Shown here: positions 25,701 through 37,700 of the stretch, in pieces
Layout of the letters: each line of letters begins with the position of its first letter
Numbering within the stretch: the stretch's first letter is position 1
NCBI GenBank assembly: GCA_028583605.1
Contig: CM053331.1
Coordinates: 11,330,857 to 11,394,856, forward strand
Length of the DNA: 64,000 bases
From: Dastarcus helophoroides
Taxonomy: Eukaryota; Arthropoda; Insecta; Coleoptera; Bothrideridae
Reading direction: 5' to 3'
Position numbers and translations under genes: made by a program
Notes under the pieces: generated by a model
Database searches by the model: none
Told to the model about the DNA's origin: nothing
What the model saw: the letters and a program-made list of their open reading frames with translations, nothing else

Positions 25701-28700
25701 ATAGTGGTTTCCAAGTGTAGAAATATTTTGTATACATTTACGGCAATACCAGAGAGAAGTTTTACTTAGTGAATATCCAAAATAATGCTGAAAGGAAGAT
25801 GAAAGGAAGGGTAACCACCAACTCATTTCCAGAAGGTCATAGTTCCTTCTGTTATGATTCGAATGGGATAATCATTTGCAGCTAGGAACCATCAACTTCC
25901 TACAAAACTCTTATGGATTTTTCGAAGAAACTTTCTATCTTGCAACGTAACTACACAAACGTCACTTTGAATAATAAACAAATAGAAATACTTATCAATA
26001 ACAATGGTTTTATTGATTGTTGAGAGTCTTCTCAGATTTTGGGTTAAACCAACATCAAATTAGTGAGTTTCATTAGTCTTATGGTTCTTTCGAAATTTTT
26101 GTCTGTGATAATTTGTTACAATTTTATATACGTTTGAACTAATTTTACTGAATTTTTCAGATTGAGGTGTTTCAAAAATATCCATTTTAAACACATTAAT
26201 CTCCTATAAAGTGGTAAATTATCACCAATGGAGTTCATTCTTCATATGCCATCGTTGCTGGCCTAATCAGGGCTATATGGTGGATGATTAAACAATTCGG
26301 CATTTTGAAAGATCAGTTGATGTGTCGTTTTACTTAGACCGACGTATCAGAATATCTGTTGTTTTCATGAACGAATGATCTTTTTCGCTTTTGTTAACTT
26401 TGCAAATACTTGAGACGCAAATTTCTGCCTAAAGTTTTGAAGCAATTTGTGTTTAGTATGCTTGTTTGTCACGTGTTTCTCGCGGAAATGACTGAAGAGG
26501 AGCAATGAGAGAAAAGAGCTTCTTGTTTCTGCCGACAGATTTGAAAATTAAAGTGGATAAAGGTTCAGGCAAACCGAAGAGGGACTGCGGGTACGAGACG
26601 GGAACAAGGGCGATGCGAAACATAAACATACAATGTGATATGCATGCGGACTGTCTCAATGCGTTGTAGATAATGTCCCAGGTTGCTCCTGTTTTATTTC
26701 AGCGTTTGTTTGTCTGAACCTCACTCACACAGGGCCGTGCCGCGCTATGATGCAAAGAGGCACCTTAAAGGGACGGCATAAGCAGCTAAATCAAAATATA
26801 ATTTGAGCCATTCAATAATTAAAAATTTTTACACATCGCCTTTCCACACATCAGGAAAGTCAAACACTGTCCATAGGGAGAAAGTTAATGAAAGATTTAA
26901 CATTGAGAGCTAATAGTGGGATAGGTGGGCGGTGCCTTGTATTCTCCTACACTGGTGTAAACAATTCAACGCAGAGCGCAGCGATCAGTGCTGGTGGAGA
27001 TTTCAGTAGTACGTCATAGCTTTTAACGTGTTTTGTTACAGGATTACTACTGGCAGGCAACACTTTTATTAAAATTTGCGTACCACATGCTGTTTGTTTT
27101 TCTAGTCCGTTGATGTAATCTGAGGCAAAATAAAACTGATATTCTTTCATAACCAAAATAAATAAGCGAGGTTTCTTAAACAAAATAAATAATAGTTCTA
27201 ATGAACATAATAACTTTTTAAACATTACAATATAAAGAGTTCAAATAGGCCCCCAGACTGTGCTAATCAATATTTCAGTCTGCTGTAAAACTCTCGACGA
27301 GTTTTTTCTAACATCTAAACTGGAAGATACGAGCATGCTGCGTCAAAGTAGGGGAATACGTCAGCGGCCGTAGAAAACTATGGAAGGGACAATTCTTAGC
27401 GTTTTACATGGACAACGAAAATTTTTCCTTATCTGTATATAGAAGATACAGAAGATACACTTCTTGTTGAAAGTGTAAGCTAAAAATTAAATAAAATTCT
27501 GAAGTTTATAAAAAATATTTCGAACTTACACAATTAAACTTATGATTTCCGAAAAAGAACAGAACCCTCTGCGGGCAAAATTTGAAAATTAAACTCGCAA
27601 TTTTGCTGAAATAGTCCCAATTTCGCAAACAGAAGAGACAAAAATAAAGATGTCGTTTGAGGAAAATTAAGAAAAAGATAAATAAAACTTGAATGCTAAC
27701 TAAAAAAGGTTTATAAAAAAGCCAAATTTTGGGATAAAATTGATATTCATAAAAAGGAGAAAACCTTAACAAAAAGTTTGATCGTTTTTTCATAAACGTC
27801 GAAATTTTTCTCGAAATTTTCGTTTTCTCTCAAAATTCTGAATTGACATTTTACGATTCTTATTATTTTCGAGACTAAACTAGAAATTTTGAAAAAGAAT
27901 CGAAATTTGAAAAATGTCTTTAAAAATTTTGAGATGAAAGGTGGACAAGTCGGGATCAGATAAACGAGGAAAGAGTTATTATTCCAAAAAGTCAAAAATT
28001 CAAGCTATCAGTCAAACGTGAAAATTATATTTTGGCTCCATAAGACAAAATTTTGAAAGGTTAAAAACACAGAGATTTCAAAAACTTCAAAATAATTAAA
28101 ATTTTGAAAAAAAAGAAAGTTTAAAAAATTGGCCTTTTAAAAAATTTAAAAATTATGATACCAAGGAATTTTAAAAAGGGTTCAAACTTTAAAAAAAACG
28201 AAAAATTAATATTTTTTTAGAAATAAGGAACAAAGGTCAAAATTTCGAAAATAAGACATAACTTTCAAAAAAAAAAGTTTAAATTTTGAGAAGCACTCGA
28301 AAATTTGAAAAATTGTTGGAATTTTTGTTAAAAGTAAAAATTATGAAAAACAACAAAATTTTTAAAATCGACATTTTAAAAAATAAAAAATTGCAAAAAA
28401 AGTTGGAATTTTTAATAAAAATAAAAATTATGAAAAAGAGCAAAATTTTTAGTCAACATTTTGAAAAAATAAAAAATTGCAAAAAATTAGCCAAGAAAAA
28501 ATTTTAAAATTTGGAGAGAAATATAACATTTGAAAGAAAAAATTGAAATTTAAAAATAAATTTAAATTTTGTCAATGCGAAAGACAAAATTCTTAAAAAA
28601 AAAGATAAAGATACATAATATCAAAAAAATGTTAATAAGGTCAAAAATTTCCAATAACTAGAATTTTTTAAAAGTTAAAATCTTCAAGTAAAATAAAAAC

Positions 28701-31700
28701 TGAGAGAACAAATAAAATTTTTGAAAATCCATCAAAATTTCAAAAAAAGTGGAAATTACTAAAAAAGTCGTGAAAATTTTACAAGTCGAGTTCTTACTAT
28801 AAAATCAAAAATGTTGGAACAGAAGAAATTCGTCCAAAATGTAAACTATGAAAATAAAAATTTTGAAGAGAATTTCAAATGTTCAAAAAATCTCAAAATC
28901 CCAAGAGAGGTCAAAATCTACAATATTCAAACAAAATTGAAATAAAATGTAAACATTTATATGCAATATTATTGGTTTTTTCACTCCTTTCAGTCAATAA
29001 AGCTGCATATAAATATGAATACTTCGCAAAGAAATTACAGAGAAAAAGTAAACAAGTTTTTTAAAAAGTATTTTGGAAAAAGTAGAAAGGAATTTTAAGT
29101 AAAGGTTTTGAAAAAAGTATATAAAAAAATCGTAAGCAAAAATTTTCTGTAACGTCGAAATTTTCCATAGTAAATTATTTCAAAAGTTAAAACTTTTGAA
29201 AGTTGAAATCGAAGATCAAAATTTTTATAGTAGTCTAAAATTTAAGGAAAAGTCATATTTAAAAAAAGATAAAAATGTTAAAAAAACTGGAGACTGTGAA
29301 ATTTAAAATTTTCAAAAACTCTGAAATTTTCCAGTTAGATTTAAAAATAAAATGGAATTTCAAAAATGTGGAGTCAAAAACAGAAAATCAAAATATTCAA
29401 AAAGGCAAAATTTTCAACAAAAAAATGAAATCTGGAAAAAAGACGATATTTCGAAAATATCAAAAAAATAGAAATATTCAAAAAAGGTGAAATTTTTCCA
29501 AATAAGTTGAAAAAAGAGTAAGTCTTTTCAAAACAAGTAAAAACATTTAAAAAACTCGCGGTTTTCCAAAAAGTCATACGTCGAATAAAAGTAAATATTT
29601 TCGAAACTTAACATTTTCAAAAAAAGTAGAAGCTCAAATATTTCAAATATGGTGGAAATTGAAACAAAAAAGATCATTTTTTTCTTAAAATCGCAATTTT
29701 TAAAGGTCAAAATTTTGAAAAAAGTTTAAATAACCGACAAGGGTAAAACTAAAAAAACGAGTAGAATTTTTAAACTGTCAAAACTTTTAAAAGGTCGAAA
29801 ATTTGAGAATCGAAATGTTCAAAGTCGACATTTATAAAAACCTGATATTCTTAAAAAAGCAGAATCCTTCGATGAAAATCGAAATCTACAACACAATAAA
29901 AATTTCGAGAAATAGGCGAAATATTAAAAAAATTAAAATTTTCAAAAAGTCCAATTATGAAGTGAACATTCTCAAAAAATTTAAATTTAAAATTATTTGA
30001 ATTTTGGAAAATAACGTCGAAGTGTTTTTTCTTAATTTGAAATTTTAAAAAGGTCGAAAGTTCATAATTTTTAACAATAATGATTAATAGTATTTAAAAA
30101 AGTCGAAATTTCGAGGAAAGTTCAAAATTCTGAGAAAAAATTAAGATTTTCAAAAAAAAGTAGAAAAAGCTTTTATGGGGCGGTATTTCAAAGAGTTGTA
30201 TCATACTGAGAAAATTTACCGCACGGCCCTGACCTTGCAAGTATAATCAAACGATACTCTAGGCGTCGAGATGTCCAGAATTGCTTTATTAGGGACATAT
30301 TATTTTTATAACAGATGTGGAAAAATTTTCATTCTAGCTATTTTTTTTTGCTTCTAGTGTCCTCTGTAATTCTTAAAATTTTCGTTCACCTCAGAAAATG
30401 TAACGCTTAAATCATAATATTTCGTGGAGTTTCATCCCGAAATTTAACCTTTTTCTTGGCTTTAAAAATATTTTAAAGTTTCTCAGAAATTTTAATGTTT
30501 AGAATACAGCTTAGAACTTGGAAAACTACTATAGTTTCAATTGCGGGAATATTCCAGTTTCGTGCCGCTATTTTGAAACTGATGTCAAAACGTTGCAGAA
30601 GAATTTATTTCTCTCTTCTGTTCCTGAAAGACGTGCTTCGCCTAACGATTTCGAATACTTGGAGAACCAAGTTCCTCTTGGTTTTTCTGTACAAACTTTA
30701 TTTCAAATATAATTGAGGGACTTGCGAACAGCGATTTGTTTCTGCGGTGATTTTCATAAGGCGATGTTTTTTAATAATATTTTTAACACTTTCATATACA
30801 CCAGGGCGATGAGTTTTGTTAAATACAGTTTTATTGACTAATTTAATGCACACGAAATAGTTTGATATGAATATCCTGTCTATAAAAGTTTACTGTGGCT
30901 TGTCTTTCATTTTCATTTCGTGAATCCATCCTTCTAGTTACTAATCACAATAATCATAACACAAAAAAAGTCAGCGATATTTAAACTAATAGTTTTTTTC
31001 AATAGCATAGCAAAATAGTTTAAAAAAAATAAAGCATATACTTGATTCTGCAAATTAAATTAGTCGTTTTCAATTAGCTTGCCACAAAATATGGCCCTAT
31101 TATTACAAATATTTTTATAAATTTTTTGTAGACCCTAAATTTGCAATTTGGTCCCATAAAATAAAATAATATATATCAACTAATATAATATTAGAAGAGG
31201 AGTTTGATATTCTAATATATAATGTTGCGCGTTATTGGTTCGAATGATTAACATTTGGTGAATTGTAACCACTTTATTTCAAAACTGAACTCGGAACACT
31301 ACAGTTGTAATTCACTTAACTAATTAACTCACTTATCCATTGACTTCTCACTAACTGAGGGAAAGCGGCCGCCTTATATAGGTCCCGCTTCGGATTCTAG
31401 AAGGAACAAGTAGATAAGACTTATCGTTTGCCGAAATTTTTGGAACACTTATCTGCCGTTTGATTCATTATCGCGGCCGCTTCCCCTTATCAAATTTTCT
31501 ATAAAATTCCAAACTAAATTTTATAATTACATTCTGTTTCAGTAATTTAAAATGTTAAAATTAATATCTGCTTAAGATATCGTTTTTTCAATTAGGTTGC
31601 CTTCACTGTATTTCAGGGCTTCGAACCGGAGCTAATCCTAAAACCGAAAAAAACCGTTATTTTCGCCGGAACGAAAACCGGAATGAAACCAAAAAAAAAA

Positions 31701-34700
31701 TATCTGTTTATTTCGGTTCGTCGAATTTATATACCTAAAATAGTTTTTACTTTATACCTAAGACTGAATTTTTTTTTTGAAATTTCAGTTTTTTTTAAAT
31801 CTTACACAATCCCATGCAACTTTCATCTCATATTTATCTCTAATTTCTGATTAAATTAGATTAGAAACTCACAATTTTCACATTTTCTAGAAATTATTGA
31901 CGTTATTCTCAAAATTTCAACCCAAATTAAAATTTTAAGTTTTACCTTGAATGAAATGTTTTCTGTTGTACTTTTAAATAAAGTAGTAGCGCGTTTTTTA
32001 TTCAAGCTAAGGAAACTAGGTTTTTCTTACAATTTTTTTTGCAAATTGGGGTTTTTCTGGAAATTTTTCTGGAAACTTTTTTTAAAAAATTCCAAAATTA
32101 CTTCTTTCTTTAAATTTCAATTTTCTTTTCCTTATTTGATATCTATATTTTTTGTTTTTAGTGAAATTTTCGATTTTTCGTGAATTTTTTTCCCTTAAAT
32201 TTCACCTTGATTTCAGTATGCCGATTTTTTTTCAAAATTTCAAATTTAAATTTCTTTTGCCGACTTCCTAAATCTTCCAAAAACTCCAAGATATGATTTT
32301 CGCTAAAATTTCGCAGTTTCAAAAGCCTAGAAATTTTTAAATTTCAAGTCAAAATTTCAGCAAAAAATCCAACATGATATTCCAATTTAAGCCTGGATCT
32401 TGGCATTGGCGTCGAAATTTTTATATTAAACTTGAAATGGTGACATGTTAGAAAATGTATAATTTAAACTTGCAATTTTTTTTTAAGTTAAAGTAGTAAT
32501 TTTTATTCTGAAATCTTTGATGTTTTTCTCAAGATTTCGACTGTAGCCTCAGAAGTGCGATTTGTTTAGAATTTAGAAGTCCAAATTGTGTTCTCTATTA
32601 AATATTAGGTAAATGCTTTCGCTAAACTTTCGATAAAAACTCGAAGGTTCGGCCCTTTACACCTTGATCATTTGTGCCAACAATCCATTCTAAAAATGTT
32701 AAATTTATTCACAAACTTTTTAGCTACAGCCAAAATTATTTCTAAAATTTTGTCTTTAAAATTGAAATTCGCGTTTATTTTTTTCAGAAAATCGGTCGCT
32801 TATCTTAAAATTTCAGTTTTTTCATAGAAAAAATTTAGAAATAATTGAAATAGCAATTTTTGTGAAATTTTTTTATTTTTATTCTTAAAATTTACATTTC
32901 CATTAGATATTTCAAATTTTTGCTTAAAATGTTAGCAGAAGTTAGATTTTAAACGCAAAAGTGCAAATTTGAATTTAAAAATTATAAGTTATTTTTTATT
33001 TTGAATATTAATTTAAAATCTCTAAAGAATTTCCTAATTTAAAGATAAAAATCATTTTTGAAAATGTCTAAGTTTTGAGGAAAAACAAATTAAATTTATG
33101 ACAAACAATTTTTAAAAATTAATCTCAAAATTTAAAGTCATGAAAATTTTGAGCTATCTAGGTAAAAGTCTAATATTCGAAATTTCCAAATTAAAACTTA
33201 CATTTGTCCACTTCTTATAGTCCAAGTCTTAACTTATAATTTCAAGAAACATTTTTATAATTAAAGAATAAAAGTCAATATGTCGATAAGAACGTTAGGA
33301 GGTTGCTAGAGAAAGACCAAATTTTGTTTAAAGTCGAAATTTTAGAAAAAAATAATAATAAAAAGTACATACAAGTCTAAATTTAAAACTGCAAAAAAAA
33401 AAGTTAAAATATCAAAAAAAGGTAAGTACATTAAATAAAACTTTCTAAAAAATTTTACTTTTTCTAGAAATTTTGAAGTTTTCAGTAACATTTCCAGAAA
33501 AAAATCGAATATTTTGGTTTAAAGTCAAAACTTCTAAATAAGGGTGGAAATTTTAAAAACTTTTTCTGAAATTGTTACTGTCCTGCAAATCTTAATTCAA
33601 AACTTTATATTTTATAATTTTTGGACTTTTTTGTTTTCATTCATTTTTTCATTTGATCTTTTTAATCGAGAATTCTAGAAAACAAAGTCTTAACAGTAAA
33701 AATCAATGTTATTAGAAAAAGCGCGTCAAAGTCAAAACTTCGATAGAGAACCAAAATTATGAAAGAAAAGAGAAAAGTCTCTCAAATTTTTGATTTTAAT
33801 CGTTAAAGTTCGTATATTAGTTTTTTATAAAGTTTGGTTTTTTTTTTGAAATTTGAACTCACATTGAACTCAAAATTCAGAGTTTCAGCATGAAATCTTT
33901 AATCATGAAAAATAGAAATTTTAGGCAAGTTCAGAGTAGTTACGTGTTGTAATATCGAAGAAAAGAAGACATCATATTTTCTAAATCATGTTCAAAAATC
34001 AACTTTTAATTCGAAAAACGTTTAAAAACCAAAAAATGAGTCACTGGGAACTGAACCGAAAACCGGAAAAAACCGTTATTTTTGTCGGAACGAAAACCGG
34101 AACTGAGCAGATATAATTTTTTTGACTGGAACGAAAAAAATAGCGGTTCGAAGCCCTGCTGTATTTATTTTTGAAAATTGTATCTTATTGAAAATATCAA
34201 CCTTTTTAATTTTTTTATCCAACTTTTTTTTAGATTCGACTTTTTTGGAAAGTTTGATCATTGCTACACATTTCGACATTTTTGTTAAATGGTGATTTTT
34301 TTTTGAAACATTTTATCTTATTTTTAATTTCGACTTCTTTTTAAGAATAGAGATCTTGGTACTTCAAAATTAAATTCCAAATTAAAACTTTAGTTTTTGT
34401 CCTAAATTACCTATAAATTTTAACAATATTATAAAAATTTCTAGATTTTTTTGTGTTTATTGTGTTTCAGTTTTTCTTAGAATTTCTAGATTATCGACAT
34501 TAATCTCATAATTTAGAAGTTAGTCTTGACATTAAACATAAAATGATAATAAACATGTCAAACTTTTTAACACAATCTGCAATATTAAAAGAAAAAAGTC
34601 AAAAAACCCTAGATTAAAATAAATCTAGATGATTAACTATAGTTTTCAAATGTATTGATTTTTTTTTGGAAATTTTCCTTTTAGATTTGTTATTAGCTTT

Positions 34701-37700
34701 GTTTCAATACCCTGTTTTAACCGACCCCGGTTTACCACAATTTTAGAAAATCCTTAAATTTCAAATTTTGAAAATTTTAGAATTTGTTTGCTTCTTAGAT
34801 TACAAAGTCCTAAAGTAAAAATTAAAATAAAAATGAAATTTGAAGATAAATATTAATTCAAAATTTTGTAGTTTTGAAAAGAGTACTCAAAAAATCTAAA
34901 AAAAAAACATCCATTTTTATTTACAATTTCTCCAATTATAAATCGAAATTTTAAATCGAAATTGCAGAAGATGTCAAACCTTTAGCTTTTTTCTCCAAAT
35001 AAGTTTATTATTGAAATCTCAAAACAAATATCAATATTTTATGTTTAAACTTTATATTTTTAAAACATTTAAAATTTTTCAGATTAAAAATCTAAATCGC
35101 ACAATGTTGACATCAAAATCCTGACTAAATTTTCGAAATTTAACTGGAAGTTTTACTTTAATACTCTTTTCACTTAAAGCAGTCAGAATTTTGAGATTAT
35201 AATCGAAATTTCGAGTTGTAACTCGAAATTAATATCAGTATTTAAAAAAGTGCAGTTTGACCTTAAACATTTAAGAAAAACGCTTTAGCTTTGAATTAAA
35301 ACTGGACATTTTACAATAAAATTCAAATTTTCAAACTTTCTAAAAAAAAATCTCAAAATTTGGAGTCGACGGTTAAAATTTCAAGGTTATCTTTTAAAAT
35401 AAAAAAAAAACTATGGAAGTCTTAAGTTTAAACCCGTTTTAAGCCTTCTAATAGTTGAAATCATTTTTAATTTTGAATAAATGCGTAGGGCGATCAAAAT
35501 GTCAAACAAGACATTTGAGAGCAAATATTTTAAAATCTGTTAAACGAATAATCAAATACGTATTTGGTAGTTTTCACAGTTTTCGGTCTTCGTATGTATT
35601 ATCGTGAAAACCTACCTCCTCTGCAGTTGCATTGCAGAGGAATAAAGTGATTTTTCAACGAAACTAGGAAACTCCAAAAGACAAAATCTCCGATAACTAA
35701 GACAGTGTTCATTATTGGCTATTATTTTCAAAACATTGTTTTGCCGAAAATAAACTTGGCAGCGAGAACCACTCCTTAGAAAATCTTATTTAGTGTTAAA
35801 ACTGCTTCAACGTTATCGTCAAATTGAGAGACGATACATTAACAATAGTGTAACGAAAAATTACCTAAATTATAGAATTTAGTACGTAAGAAAATTTTCT
35901 AGAAAGATCTGATAAGGGAAATCGAGCGCAATAATGAAGTAAACGGCAGATAAGCGTTCCAGAAATTTCGGCAAACGATAAGCCTTATCTGCTGGACTTT
36001 TCTAGAACCTGGAAGCGAAAACTATAAGGCGGTCGCCTTCCCCTTGAGTCGGTCAGTCAGTAAATAAATCAGTTAATTAGTTGGTTGTTAGAAGCCAATA
36101 AGCAGTATGAGTGAATTGCAATTGTAGTGTTCCGAGTTCAGTTTAGAAATAAAGTGGTTATAATTCACGCCTAATAATCATTCGAACCGATAACTTTTGT
36201 TTCAGTTAACATTTGAAAGGGGCTATCTCTTGGAGCAACTCAGTAGCAGTCAATTAGAAAGCCAAGGACTACTTCAAACACAGCAATCCTTAGTGGAAAA
36301 AGTAAAGATGCTTGAAAAAAATCTGGAGGCGGCGAAAAGTGACAGAATAAATTTAAGAAAACAACTTGAAGAAGAGCGACACACTGTTTCAAGTAGGAAA
36401 ATGTTTTGTTACAAAATAATTTACCTTCGCTTCTTCCGACCATGTTACCTTGATAGTTGCACAAAATGCCATTCTTTGCAAGTACATCAAAAATATACGA
36501 TAACCAATTTGATTTCTTTTCTGAGAACTTATTGTAGGGAACCTTTTTTTTGGAAAACTTCAAGCAGAATAAAAAAATATTGAAAATATCTTAATTAACA
36601 GGGTTTAGAAAATATTTTTAATATATATAGCGTTGGATTGTAATATTCTTAAGCTGTTGGATATGAATTCCAGTTATATTGATTGATATTTTCTTGGTCA
36701 GTTGCTTTCTTCACAAGCTAAATTAGGTATGAAATCATTATAAATGGACAAACACATTTTTTTTTATTCGAAATGCAACAATCAAATACTTTCAACTAAG
36801 GATACATATTTACTATAAGAATGATATCTAAAATATTTGGTTAAAAAACTTTTATTGGAGTATAAAACTTTGAGTTGCAGTATGGGGATCAAGATTTATT
36901 TTTGAGAAACATATCTTGACTTTATTTTTACGAATTAGGGAGCTCTGGGAGCCTCTAAGTGATAATGACTTATAAAAATTTCATGCGGACATTCCAATGA
37001 TGAAAAAACTTTATCAGGGCAGATTAAACTCAAGGGTATTGACTGACTACTACTACTAGTTGATCAAGAGGGACCAATAAAAAGCTGAATAACCTAGAAA
37101 AACAAAGATTATAAGTTCCTAATGTACATTTTTTATGTTATATTTTTGGAGATCCATCATTATTCAAACATTTAACAAACATATGTCGTGGGTGATGAAA
37201 ATTTCAAAATTGCTTATTTTAAATGACAACTAACACTAATAAAATATAAAAAAGAAGTTCGTGTGAAATGACAAAACTTCAATTTTGTTGACCATTGTAT
37301 TAAATAGACGATTTGTAGATCTTCAAAATGAAAGAATGAAGTATTTGGAAGAAAAAACCGTCTTAAAGTCTATTTTTAAACATTTCAAGTCGGAACTTTC
37401 CAGGGTTCAGCATCTAGAAGGTACAGTTGCAGACATGAGCAAAGAAGCAAACAGGTTAGCTGTAAGTCTAAAACTTTCTTAACGTTTTAAACGAGAATCA
37501 AAAGGTAAACGTAGTTATCGTCAACTTTTCAGTTAATAGCAGAGCATAATAAACAAGTTGGACAAAAATTAAAAGACGAAGTAAAAGAAAGGGACTCCAC
37601 AATCTTAGAGTTGAGACATAGCGTCGAAAAATTAAACTCATTGCAATTGGAGCACACGAAGGATAAGCTCACTTTATGTGCGGAGTTATCGGAAATAAAC

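Noticed and set aside
26453..26659. Minus-strand 68-codon frame
   Set aside because: No recognisable motif, no splice signals and no repeat; not distinguishable from chance.
28286..29490. Lys/Ile-rich open frames in the polar array
   Set aside because: AT-rich repeat translated; no splice context, no domain, same in several frames.
31229..31255. GGTTCGAATG word suggesting a tRNA T-loop
   Set aside because: It is part of the LTR end shared by three copies; no acceptor or anticodon arms can be drawn.
35618..35641. CCTCTGCA/TGCAGAGG small hairpin
   Set aside because: Short perfect hairpin with no flanking element or second copy; expected by chance in this much sequence.
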